Shown one piece after another: positions 1-6,962 of a DNA stretch of 16,535 nt. The position numbers and the translations under genes were made by a program. A model generated the notes under the pieces. It made no database searches. It had not been told where the DNA came from and worked only from the letters and a program-made list of their open reading frames with translations. The stretch spans positions 1 to 16,535 of the forward strand of contig DCDZ01000036.1 in NCBI GenBank assembly GCA_002316675.1, written 5' to 3'. Numbering within the stretch: the stretch's first letter is position 1; each line of letters opens with the position of its first letter. This stretch comes from Tyzzerella sp. UBA1042 (GTDB lineage Bacteria > Bacillota > Clostridia > Lachnospirales > Anaerotignaceae).

Positions 1-93
1 CCTTTCTATGGAGTATTGGTTGTAACTTTAGCGCTATTCTATTTTGAGAGTTTACAGGCTTTAAGCAGTCCTGTTAGTGCAGATTTTTCATTT

Positions 94-174
94 GGGTGGA
101 TTCCCGAGCGGCCAAAGGGGGCAGACTGTAAATCTGTTGCGATAGCTTCGAAGGTTCGAATCCTTCTCCGCCCA
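94..174 (+). tRNA. tRNA-Tyr (anticodon GTA)
   Basis: Class II tRNA with a long variable arm. The acceptor stem pairs 94-100 (GGGTGGA) with 167-173 (TCCGCCC), with one G-U pair. The anticodon stem pairs 121-125 with 133-137 around a seven-base loop at 126-132 carrying GTA at 128-130. The T arm contains GGTTCGAATCC. The discriminator is A174 and CCA is not encoded. It is followed at once by a terminator, so it is the last or only gene of its transcript. A weak possible promoter lies upstream (TTTACA 51-56, TTAGTG 74-79). Confidence 0.97.
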
Positions 175-179
175 TAGAT

Positions 180-206
180 AACAAACCATATTGGTTTGTT
201 TTTTTT
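180..206 (+). terminator. Rho-independent terminator of tRNA-Tyr
   Basis: A perfect 9-bp stem, AACAAACCA (180-188) with TGGTTTGTT (192-200), has a 3-nt loop and runs directly into six further T residues. It begins five bases after the tRNA 3' end. Confidence 0.93.
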
Positions 207-525
207 ATGTTTGCATAAAATTTAGCAGGCATTTCAATATGGCCATTGTGATTCGTAAAGCAGGGATTTTGCGGAATCCTTTTTTGAAATAAAAGCGGCG
301 ATTTTGTCGATTCCTTAGGCGAACCCGAAAGGGCTCGCTTTTTTTTGTTTAAAAATGATGAGGTGAGAATAGAAAATGAAAGGAAAATTTTTATACTTAT
401 GTGTTGAATTCAAAATTTAAGTAAAAGTGTTCAAAAATAGGTGGCGTTTTTTATTTCATACTTACAAAGTTTCGACATAAAAAAAATAGCGAAATGACGA
501 AAGTGAAAAATACTCAAAAATTACA
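207..525. other. Non-coding AT-rich spacer between tRNA-Tyr and the TRAP operon
   Basis: No credible gene is seen. The left part holds two terminator-like hairpins: a weak one at 262-285 (GGATT/AATCC arms followed by T residues) and a good one at 319-346. The arm GGAATC (273-278) can alternatively pair with GATTCC (309-314). The right part, 347-525, is very AT-rich. It carries the 11-mer GAATTCAAAAT at 406-416, repeated at 572-582, and a loose TTTCG...CGAAA dyad (470-474, 490-494). Confidence 0.6.
319..346 (+). terminator. Rho-independent terminator, upstream gene not identified
   Basis: The 8-nt arms GCGAACCC (319-326) and GGGCTCGC (331-338) pair with one A-C mismatch across a GAAA tetraloop, followed by eight T residues (339-346). 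The tRNA already has its own terminator at 180-206, so this one is either a backup or the end of an unannotated small transcript from 207-318. Confidence 0.8.
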
Positions 526-554
526 TTGACATCCATAAAATTTAGTGATAATTT
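526..554 (+). promoter_or_regulatory. Predicted sigma-A promoter of the SDR-TRAP operon
   Basis: A perfect -35 hexamer TTGACA lies at 526-531. The -10 is either TAATTT at 549-554 (17-bp spacing) or GATAAT at 547-552 (15-bp spacing). This leaves a leader of roughly 85 nt before the first start codon at 645. The direct repeat GAATTCAAAAT flanks it (406-416 and 572-582) and could be a regulator site. Confidence 0.6.
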
Positions 555-644
555 TAACTCAACAAGAAAATGAATTCAAAATGTTATAAATTTGTGCACA
601 AAAAAATTTATTGGATATGCAAAAATGATATTGGAGGTAGGGCA

Positions 645-1391
645 ATGGATTTTGAAGGGAAGAAGATCATCATAACCGGAGGCGCCAGCGGTATTGGAAA
701 GGCCATTACCGAGGGTGTTGTAGAAGGAAAGGGTCATGCCATTATTGTTGACATGAATATGGACACAGCAGAGACTGTTCGCCAACATCTGGGAAAGGAG
801 AATGTATCCTGCTATAAGGCAAATTTAGCCGATAAGCAGGCAACCCGAGAGGTTTTTTCAAAAATTTTGGAAGACTTTGGACAGATACATGGGCTTGTGA
901 ATAATGCAGGGGTAGTAAGCACAGTTCCCTTTGAGCAAGTAACACAAGAAGAGTGGGATAAGGTAATCGCAATTAACCTGACCAGTGTATACACAGCAAT
1001 CAATGTGTTATTTCCCTCTATGAAGGCAAACGGGTATGGCAGAATAGTAAATGTTGCATCGGTAGCCGCAAAAAGAGGCGGTGGCCTATTAGGTACCAGT
1101 GCATATGCCGCATCGAAAGCCGGAGTCATTGGTTTGACAAAAGCGGTGGCAAGAGAAGGTGCATCCTTTGGTGTAGCTTGTAACGGTGTGTGTCCCAGTT
1201 TGACATTAACACCCATGACAGCAGGGATGCCGGAGGAAAAAAGAGAAAAAATTCTGGCAACCATCCCATTGGGCAGAGGGGCAAATCCCAAAGAAATTGC
1301 AAATGTTGTTTTGTTCTACATTTCTGATCTGGCAAGCTTTGTAACCGGTGAAATCAGCGATGTAGACGGCGGCGTAACGATGGATGGCTGA
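645..1391 (+). CDS. Short-chain dehydrogenase/reductase (SDR), FabG-like
   Basis: A 248-aa classical SDR, the usual length for the family. The Rossmann nucleotide motif TGGASGIG is at residues 11-18. Asp36 at the end of the second strand suggests NAD(H) rather than NADP(H). NNAG is at 86-89 and Asn111 follows. The catalytic Ser139, Tyr154 and Lys158 (YAASK) are all present. The start at 645 is chosen because GGAGGT at 633-638 precedes it and the protein then begins as SDRs do. An upstream in-frame ATG at 570 has no ribosome site and would add 25 unrelated residues. It is the first gene of an operon with a TRAP transporter, so it probably oxidises or reduces the imported acid or one of its products. 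FabG-type 3-oxoacyl-ACP reductase and gluconate-5-dehydrogenase-like enzymes look alike at this level, so the substrate is not assigned. Confidence 0.93.
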   Translation: MDFEGKKIIITGGASGIGKAITEGVVEGKGHAIIVDMNMDTAETVRQHLGKENVSCYKANLADKQATREVFSKILEDFGQIHGLVNNAGVVSTVPFEQVTQEEWDKVIAINLTSVYTAINVLFPSMKANGYGRIVNVASVAAKRGGGLLGTSAYAASKAGVIGLTKAVAREGASFGVACNGVCPSLTLTPMTAGMPEEKREKILATIPLGRGANPKEIANVVLFYISDLASFVTGEISDVDGGVTMDG

Positions 1392-1407
1392 TAAAATCAG
1401 CTTATCA
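1387..1407 (+). repeat. Alternative hairpins over the SDR stop codon
   Basis: Two mutually exclusive inverted repeats overlap the SDR stop and the SDR-dctP gap: GCTGAT (1387-1392)/ATCAGC (1396-1401), and TGATAA (1389-1394)/TTATCA (1402-1407). Neither has a T tract, so they are not terminators. Intercistronic hairpins just before binding-protein genes often protect or process the message; that role here is inference. Confidence 0.4.
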
Positions 1408-1437
1408 TAGTTTTAAAAAACCAAAGGAGGAGAGTAC

Positions 1438-2469
1438 ATGAAGAAGCGTTTTTTTGCAAGTTTAGTGGCTGCAGCAGTTGCAGCATCCAGTTTGGCAGGT
1501 TGTGGCGGTACCAGTAGCAGTGCAGAGGGGAACGGGGATGCGGCAGCAGAGGAAGGTGCATCTTATACATGGAAGATGGCTTTAAATTCAACAGCAGGTG
1601 ACAACGCATATGATACAGCAGTAATTTTTTCCGATAAAGTGAAGGAATTAACCGATGGAAGAGTTACCGTTGAGCTTTATGGCGGAGCAAGCCTTGGTTC
1701 TACTTCAGAAGTTCTGGAGGGCTTAAGCTATGGTGTTGCTGATATTATTTGTGAATCTGTAGGGACATTGGCAACTTTTACACCATTGGCAAACATTGAT
1801 GCAATGCCCTATATTTACAGCGATTATGACCATTTTATGAATGTTTGGAGCAGTGATTTGGGCCAGGAAATGAAAGACAAAATCGGGGAAGCTTCCGGCT
1901 ATAAGCTGATGGGCGCAACCTTTAGAGGCCCGAGAATTGTAACATCCACAAAGGAAATGTATACTGTAGACGATTTCAAGGGCTATAAGCTGAGAGCACC
2001 TAACCTGGAAATGTACTTAAAAACTTGGCAGTGGATGGGTGCCGCACCTACACCTATGGCAATGAATGAAACTTATACAGCATTGCAGCAGGGAACAGTT
2101 TCCGGACAGGAAAACCCTATGGCCGACTCTATGAACTATGCTTTTGACGAAGTATGTAAATATTGGATCAAGACCAACCACGTATATAGCTGCAACCTTT
2201 TTATCATGGATGCCAATTATTTTAGCAGCTTGCCAGAGGACATTCAAGCTGCGGTGACAGAAGCTGCTGATTATGCCGGACAAGAGATGAGTGTGAAGCA
2301 GTTGGAGAAAGAAGCAACAGCGGAAGCAACATTGGTTGAAAAAGGATGCACCATTATTGATGTAGATACAGAAGCTTTTAAAGCGTACTTTGATGGATTT
2401 GCAGATCAGAACTTCCCCGAATTAAAAGATTGGGCAGACAGAATTCAGGCGATGAGCGAGGCGCAATAA
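1438..2469 (+). CDS. dctP: TRAP transporter substrate-binding lipoprotein, DctP family
   Basis: A 343-aa extracytoplasmic solute receptor. It has a positively charged N terminus, a hydrophobic stretch and the lipobox LAGC at 19-22, so Cys22 should be lipid-anchored to the outer face of the membrane. A Ser/Ala/Gly/Glu-rich linker (about 23-41) leads to the DctP fold. The conserved Arg186 lies in KLRAP, the position that in characterised DctP proteins forms a salt bridge with the ligand carboxylate. It is followed by the family signature around 205-228 (ETYTALQQG, QENP). The substrate is therefore expected to be a carboxylate. The strong site AAAGGAGG at 1423-1430 supports ATG 1438. It sits 46 nt after the SDR gene, with a small hairpin between them, and is followed by dctQ and dctM. 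Confidence 0.95.
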   Translation: MKKRFFASLVAAAVAASSLAGCGGTSSSAEGNGDAAAEEGASYTWKMALNSTAGDNAYDTAVIFSDKVKELTDGRVTVELYGGASLGSTSEVLEGLSYGVADIICESVGTLATFTPLANIDAMPYIYSDYDHFMNVWSSDLGQEMKDKIGEASGYKLMGATFRGPRIVTSTKEMYTVDDFKGYKLRAPNLEMYLKTWQWMGAAPTPMAMNETYTALQQGTVSGQENPMADSMNYAFDEVCKYWIKTNHVYSCNLFIMDANYFSSLPEDIQAAVTEAADYAGQEMSVKQLEKEATAEATLVEKGCTIIDVDTEAFKAYFDGFADQNFPELKDWADRIQAMSEAQ

Positions 2470-2498
2470 GGTTTATAAAGAAAAATGAGGTGATTTAA

Positions 2499-3008
2499 TT
2501 GATTAAGGCTTACTCAAAATTTCTGGATAAGCTGGAAACAGTGGAAAAAATCTTTTTAGGCATCACGGTTGCTATTATGGTAATTGTGATGATCTACCAA
2601 GTAATCTTAAGATATTGTTTTTCGGCGGCAAATTCATGGAGTGAGGAATTGGCAAGATATCTGTTTATCTATGATGTAATGGTTGCGGCAGCCATTGCAA
2701 CAAGAAAAAATAGTCATTTGCAGGTTGACTTTTTAATTAACTTGCTAAAACCAAGATTGAAAAACATATTTACCATTGCGGCCACAGCGGTTGGTATCAT
2801 ATTTTTGGTATTTTTGTTTAACTATTCTTTAACATTATGCCAAACAGCCGCAAGCAATATATCCGCAGGGTTGAAAATTTCCATGTCGATCCCCTATGCG
2901 TGTATGCCCATTGGCGCAGTACTTATGATTTTGACTTCATTAGAGGTTATTTTGAAAAATATTTCTGAAATGCGTGAGCCGAATAAGGAGGAGGTGAGTG
3001 CTCAATGA
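2499..3008 (+). CDS. dctQ: TRAP transporter small permease subunit, DctQ family
   Basis: A 169-aa integral membrane protein with four predicted helices at about residues 18-38, 50-68, 90-112 and 131-152, the standard DctQ layout. The signature SWSEELARYLF at 46-56 sits between the first two helices. The start codon is TTG at 2499, chosen from GAGGTGA at 2487-2493 five bases upstream and from alignment with the usual DctQ N terminus. It pairs with DctM to form the sodium-driven permease that receives substrate from DctP. It begins 29 nt after dctP, and its stop overlaps the dctM start in an ATGA, indicating translational coupling. Confidence 0.94.
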   Translation: MIKAYSKFLDKLETVEKIFLGITVAIMVIVMIYQVILRYCFSAANSWSEELARYLFIYDVMVAAAIATRKNSHLQVDFLINLLKPRLKNIFTIAATAVGIIFLVFLFNYSLTLCQTAASNISAGLKISMSIPYACMPIGAVLMILTSLEVILKNISEMREPNKEEVSAQ

Positions 3009-4282
3009 ATGCCGGTTTAATTGTTATTCTTGCACTGCTTGGGTTGTCCTTTTTAGGCATACCGATTTATTTGGCATTGGGTATCGGTACCCTTGTGGCA
3101 CTCAATGTGGCAGATATGCCTCTGATTGTTCTGCCGCAAAAGCTTTTTGCGGGTATGAATTCCAGCTCACTATTGGCAATTCCGTTCTTTATGCTGGCGG
3201 GAAACATTATGTCCCGCAGTATTACAGGAAAGCTGATTGATGTTTCAAATGCCCTTATTGGTTGGATTAAAGGCTCGTTGGCTGTGGTCACGGTATTGGC
3301 TTCTGCACTCTTTGGTGCCATTTCCGGCTCCGGTGTTGCAACGGCCTCTGCGGTGGGCGGAACGACCATTCCGGCTATGAAAGAAGAAGGATACCCTTCC
3401 CATTTTGCTGCTGCGGTTTCCGGTATTGCCTCTATTTTGGGGCCGATTATACCGCCGTCCATTACGCTGATTGTTTATGCAAGTATTACGGATCTGTCCG
3501 TATCAAAGCTGTTTGTGGGGTCAGTAATTCCGGGTATTTTGTTGTCTGGCGGTTTGATTATTTATGCGCTGTTCTACGGGAGGAAGCACGATTTGCCCGC
3601 CCATGCAAGGAAAAAACCCAAGGAAATACTGTGGACATTTAAAGACGGAATTTGGGCATTATTGATGCCTGTGATTATTCTAGGCGGTATCTTCGGCGGT
3701 ATTTTTACACCAACAGAATCTGCCGCAGTTGCAGTAGTTTATTCATTAATCGTAAGTTTATTCATCTACAAAGATATGAAATTTAAAGAAATTTTTTCCG
3801 TTTTTGTAGAGGGTGCCATTGGCACGGCAACCATTTTGATGCTTGTTGGGCTTTCCAAGGCTTCCAGCTATATTGTAACCACATCAGGCTTACCACAACA
3901 GGTTTTGGAGGGCTTTAGCGCACTGACTTCAAGCAAGGTAGTCATTTTACTCCTTCTGAATTTGCTGTTCTTCATCATTGGTATGCTGATGGAGGCCAAT
4001 GCGGCAATTATTATGATGACACCAATTTTGATGCCGCTGTTGTCTGCTTTTGGGATTGACCTATTGCAGTTTGGTATTCTTATGAGCTTTAACTTATGTA
4101 TTGGTTTGGTCACACCGCCTGTCGGTATTTGTATTTTGATGACGAACCAAATTGCCAAAGCAAGCTTTGTCCAAACATTAAAATCAATTTTACCGATGCT
4201 TCTTATTTCGATTTTGGTGTTGATGCTTGTGACTTTTATTCCTCAGTTTACACTTTGGTTACCAAGCTTGCTTCAACAATAA
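3005..4282 (+). CDS. dctM: TRAP transporter large permease subunit, DctM family
   Basis: A 425-aa, strongly hydrophobic protein with about a dozen membrane segments, the normal DctM length. The Gly/Ser/Ala-rich family motif GSGVATASAVGG (about 107-118) and a second matching region near LVTPPVGICI towards the C terminus mark the two inverted-repeat halves typical of the ion-transporter superfamily. It is the ion-coupled channel subunit that moves substrate inward with sodium. The start ATG overlaps the dctQ stop by four bases, with the dctQ tail supplying AAGGAGGAGG (2985-2994). It is the last gene of the operon and a strong terminator follows. Confidence 0.96.
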   Translation: MNAGLIVILALLGLSFLGIPIYLALGIGTLVALNVADMPLIVLPQKLFAGMNSSSLLAIPFFMLAGNIMSRSITGKLIDVSNALIGWIKGSLAVVTVLASALFGAISGSGVATASAVGGTTIPAMKEEGYPSHFAAAVSGIASILGPIIPPSITLIVYASITDLSVSKLFVGSVIPGILLSGGLIIYALFYGRKHDLPAHARKKPKEILWTFKDGIWALLMPVIILGGIFGGIFTPTESAAVAVVYSLIVSLFIYKDMKFKEIFSVFVEGAIGTATILMLVGLSKASSYIVTTSGLPQQVLEGFSALTSSKVVILLLLNLLFFIIGMLMEANAAIIMMTPILMPLLSAFGIDLLQFGILMSFNLCIGLVTPPVGICILMTNQIAKASFVQTLKSILPMLLISILVLMLVTFIPQFTLWLPSLLQQ

Positions 4283-4327
4283 ATAAAATTAGATATCCTC
4301 ATTTTTCGTAATAGAAATATCCCTTCC

Positions 4328-4368
4328 CAAAATCCCTCTTCGTTTGAAGAGGGATTTTGTATTTTTTT
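4328..4368 (+). terminator. Rho-independent terminator of the SDR-TRAP operon
   Basis: A perfect stem of at least 13 bp (4329-4341 with 4346-4358, extendable by C4328-G4359) has a GTTT loop and is followed by a T-rich tail at 4360-4368. It starts 46 nt after the dctM stop. Confidence 0.95.
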
Positions 4369-4516
4369 AAGAGGGAAAGCACAGAATTATTTTGTAAAGG
4401 AGAGGTTGCTTTAAAACACCTTTTTTATGCTCTGTGAAATTGCCTAGAGAAAAAGAAGAGATTTATGCTTTTACTTTTGAAGTGCATCCTTGTAAGAGAA
4501 GTTCCTTAAATATTTC

Positions 4517-4545
4517 TTTAAAAAATGCAGAAATAGTGTTATAAT
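4517..4545 (+). promoter_or_regulatory. Predicted sigma-A promoter for the Gls24-FakA pair
   Basis: A perfect TATAAT -10 at 4540-4545 is separated by 17 bp from TTTAAA at 4517-4522. The start would be near 4552, giving a leader of about 60 nt. The rest of 4369-4611 shows no gene. A short CCTTG/CAAGG hairpin lies in the leader just before the ribosome site. Confidence 0.65.
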
Positions 4546-4611
4546 ATTAGCAACTATGCAATCAAGCAAAAAATCCTTGTAACCAAGGGTTAAGATAGGA
4601 GGCTGGTGAAT

Positions 4612-4968
4612 ATGGCAGCAAAATTGGAAAATGAATACGGCGTAATCAGCATTGATCATGAAGTGATTGCCAGAATTGCAGGCTATGCGGCAATTGAATG
4701 CTATGGCATTGTGGGTATGGCAGCAAAAAATATGAAGGATGGGTTGGTACAGCTTTTAAAGCTGGAAAGCTTAACAAAAGGCATAAAGATGAGTGTGGAT
4801 CAAAATAAGGTAAGCTTGGATCTGCATATTATTGTAGAATACGGCACCAATATTTCAGCGATCGCAGACAATATCATCAGCACAGTGAAATACTCTGTTG
4901 AGGAGTATGCAGGGCTTGAGGTAGAAGATGTGAATATCTTTGTTGACGGTGTCAGAGTCGACAACTGA
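4612..4968 (+). CDS. Asp23/Gls24 family protein (YloU-like)
   Basis: A 118-aa Asp23/Gls24 family protein. The family is recognised from the N-terminal pattern EYGVISIDHEVIARIAGYAA, the following ECYGIVGMA, and the C-terminal VEDVNIFVDGV. Members are small cytoplasmic or membrane-associated proteins linked to cell-envelope homeostasis. The start is placed at ATG 4612 because AGGAGG at 4597-4602 is nine bases away. The in-frame GTG at 4606 would leave only three bases. It is followed after 19 nt by a fatty acid kinase gene, the conserved yloU-yloV order of Firmicutes, so the two are probably cotranscribed. Confidence 0.93.
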   Translation: MAAKLENEYGVISIDHEVIARIAGYAAIECYGIVGMAAKNMKDGLVQLLKLESLTKGIKMSVDQNKVSLDLHIIVEYGTNISAIADNIISTVKYSVEEYAGLEVEDVNIFVDGVRVDN

Positions 4969-4987
4969 GTATGAGGAGGAACGATCG

Positions 4988-6661
4988 GTGAGTATTTTGA
5001 AGTTGAATGGTCTGCGCTTAAGCAGATTAATTATTGCCGGGGCAAATGAACTAACCGCAAATAAGCAGCTTGTGGATGCAATGAATGTTTTCCCTGTGCC
5101 GGATGGGGATACCGGTACCAATATGTCCCTTACAGTTTTGGCCGCGGCAAGAGAGTCTGAAAAGGGCGATTCCCTGCGGGTGGATGAGGTTTCAAAATTA
5201 GCGGCGGGCGGCGCATTAAGAGGGGCCAGAGGTAATTCCGGCGTGATTACATCTCAATTATTCCGGGGGTTCTCTAAGGGGTTGGAAGGCCTTGCAGAGG
5301 CAACCGTTTCAGATTTGGCCATTGCCTTGGAAAAAGGGGTGCAAACTGCATATAAGGCCGTTATGAAGCCGAAAGAGGGTACCATTTTAACGGTTGCAAG
5401 AGCCTGTGCGGAAGCGGGAGCAAGATTGGTTACGGAAACAGACGATATTGAAGTTTTTCTGAAGGGAATCATTGCGCATGGGCATGAGGTATTGGCAAAA
5501 ACGCCGGATATGCTCCCTGTTTTAAAGCAGGCCGGTGTTGTGGATGCCGGCGGCCGGGGCTTGCTTTATATTTTAGAGGGTGCATTGAAAAATATTCACC
5601 ATGAGGGGCCCATTTCCATTGCGGAACCGGTAAAGGCGGAACCGACAGATTTCGGCGCATTGGCTTCTGCGGAAAATGTGGATATTACCTTTGGCTATTG
5701 CACGGAATTCTTTATCAATGTGCACCAAGCGGATGAGGCAAAGGTGCAGATGCTGAAGTCCTATTTGGGCACCATTGGAGATTCTATTGTTTGTGTGAAT
5801 GATGAAGAGGTTATTAAAATTCATGTGCATACAAACCATCCGGGCTTGGCGCTGGAAAAAGCGTTGACCATCGGCAGCTTAAGCGGCTTAAAAATTGACA
5901 ATATGCGTGAGCAGCATACAAACCATATTGATTTTAGCACAAACCCGGTACAGTCTGCGGAGCGCAAGCCTCAGGCAAAGAAACCGACGGAGCTTCCCAA
6001 AAAAGAAATTGGGTTTGTTGCCATTTCCGCAGGCACGGGACTCTCCGACATTTTTAGAAATTTAGGCGTGGATGTCATTATTGAAGGGGGACAGACAATG
6101 AACCCCAGCACAGAGGATATTTTGAATGCTGTTGCGCAAATTAATGCAGATCATATTATTATTCTGCCCAACAACAAAAATATCATTTTGGCTTCGGAGC
6201 AGGCGGTTGACCTTTGCGAAAACAAAAAACTTTTTGTTGTGCCTACCAGATCCGTTCCGGAAGGCATTAGCGCCATGTTCTGTAATGCAGAAGGCCTTGG
6301 TGCGGAAGAGATGGCAGAGGCAATGAAAGAGGCCATTCAGAGTGTAACCACGATTTCTGTTACTTATGCCGTACGGGATACAACCTTTGGGGATAAAGAA
6401 ATCACGGAGGGTGATATTCTTGGTATGCGCAACGATGAAATTATTGTGGTTGCAAAAGAGGTGACAGAGGGCACAAAGCAGGTACTGCAGCAGGCCATTA
6501 CCGAGGATAATGAAATGGTGAGCATTTATTATGGTGCGGATGTAACAGAGAAGGATGCCCAGGAAATTGCAGACTTCATTACAGAAACTTATCCTGATTG
6601 TGAAGTGGAAATTCAGAACGGAAATCAGCCACTGTATTTTTATATTATATCACTGGAATAA
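4988..6661 (+). CDS. fakA: DAK2-domain fatty acid kinase FakA/YloV family
   Basis: A 557-aa protein of the FakA/YloV family, the kinase subunit that phosphorylates fatty acids held by DegV-type FakB proteins for phospholipid synthesis. The N-terminal DhaL/DAK2 nucleotide domain (about 1-200) has NVFPVPDGDTGTNM at 33-46, with Asp39 and Asp41 positioned as metal ligands. The middle domain contains YCTEFF and HVHTNHPG, matching the Cys and His positions known as zinc ligands in FakA. The C-terminal third is FakB/DegV-like. The start is GTG 4988, preceded by AGGAGGA at 4974-4980 with 7-nt spacing. An upstream in-frame ATG at 4940 would overlap the previous gene and add 16 atypical residues. No fakB is in the window, so the partner must be elsewhere. 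Confidence 0.93.
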   Translation: MSILKLNGLRLSRLIIAGANELTANKQLVDAMNVFPVPDGDTGTNMSLTVLAAARESEKGDSLRVDEVSKLAAGGALRGARGNSGVITSQLFRGFSKGLEGLAEATVSDLAIALEKGVQTAYKAVMKPKEGTILTVARACAEAGARLVTETDDIEVFLKGIIAHGHEVLAKTPDMLPVLKQAGVVDAGGRGLLYILEGALKNIHHEGPISIAEPVKAEPTDFGALASAENVDITFGYCTEFFINVHQADEAKVQMLKSYLGTIGDSIVCVNDEEVIKIHVHTNHPGLALEKALTIGSLSGLKIDNMREQHTNHIDFSTNPVQSAERKPQAKKPTELPKKEIGFVAISAGTGLSDIFRNLGVDVIIEGGQTMNPSTEDILNAVAQINADHIIILPNNKNIILASEQAVDLCENKKLFVVPTRSVPEGISAMFCNAEGLGAEEMAEAMKEAIQSVTTISVTYAVRDTTFGDKEITEGDILGMRNDEIIVVAKEVTEGTKQVLQQAITEDNEMVSIYYGADVTEKDAQEIADFITETYPDCEVEIQNGNQPLYFYIISLE

Positions 6662-6671
6662 AAATAAAAAC

Positions 6672-6716
6672 GACCGTAAGGCCTGAAAATATAGGGTTTT
6701 GCGGTCTTATTTTTTA
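6672..6716 (+). terminator. Rho-independent terminator after fakA
   Basis: GACCG...CGGTC arms extend inward with A-T and G-U pairs into a stem of about 12 bp (6672-6684 with 6694-6706), and a T-rich tail runs to 6716. It begins ten bases after the fakA stop. Confidence 0.85.
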
Positions 6717-6962
6717 TCTCTTAAAACCGGTAAGGCTGTTTGTGAAGGAATGCCATCCTATGCGAATAAAAATAAAAATCCTTTTTCTATGCACGTAAGA
6801 CGAGGGATCAACTGCAATGTTTCTTTGAAAATGAAAGCAATCGAAATTCCGCAGGCAGCTAATGTATATAGGCATGAATACAAAAAAAGTGCTTTTCTAT
6901 AGTAGTTTTTATTTTCTTAGGGCATACTATAGAAAATTAGAATAGAAAGGCGGTGTTGCCCT
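6717..6962. other. Spacer with a 12-bp inverted repeat upstream of the yyaL-like gene
   Basis: No convincing gene is seen. A perfect inverted repeat, TTTTCTATAGTA (6893-6904) and TACTATAGAAAA (6925-6936), flanks 20 nt and ends 26 nt before the next start codon. No T tract follows on either strand, so it is not a simple terminator. It may be an operator or a leader hairpin. A -10-like TACTAT lies within the right arm. Confidence 0.55.

Noticed and set aside
1..176. Reading frame 1 is open from the left edge through the whole tRNA gene to a TAG at 174-176.
   Set aside because: The part over the tRNA is just translated tRNA, a common artefact. No start or ribosome site is visible, and the tRNA is well formed. 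The left 90 bases may hold the end of another gene but cannot be assigned.
570..644. 25-residue N-terminal extension of the SDR from ATG 570.
   Set aside because: It has no ribosome binding site and a Lys/Tyr/Ile-rich sequence unlike SDR proteins, while ATG 645 has GGAGGT correctly placed.
4940..4987. ATG 4940 as the start of the FakA-like protein.
   Set aside because: It overlaps the preceding gene and adds atypical residues. GTG 4988 has AGGAGGA at the right distance and matches the family N terminus.
6699..6902. 67-codon open frame between fakA and the yyaL-like gene.
   Set aside because: It starts inside the terminator, has no ribosome site, no recognisable features and low-complexity Lys/Asn composition.
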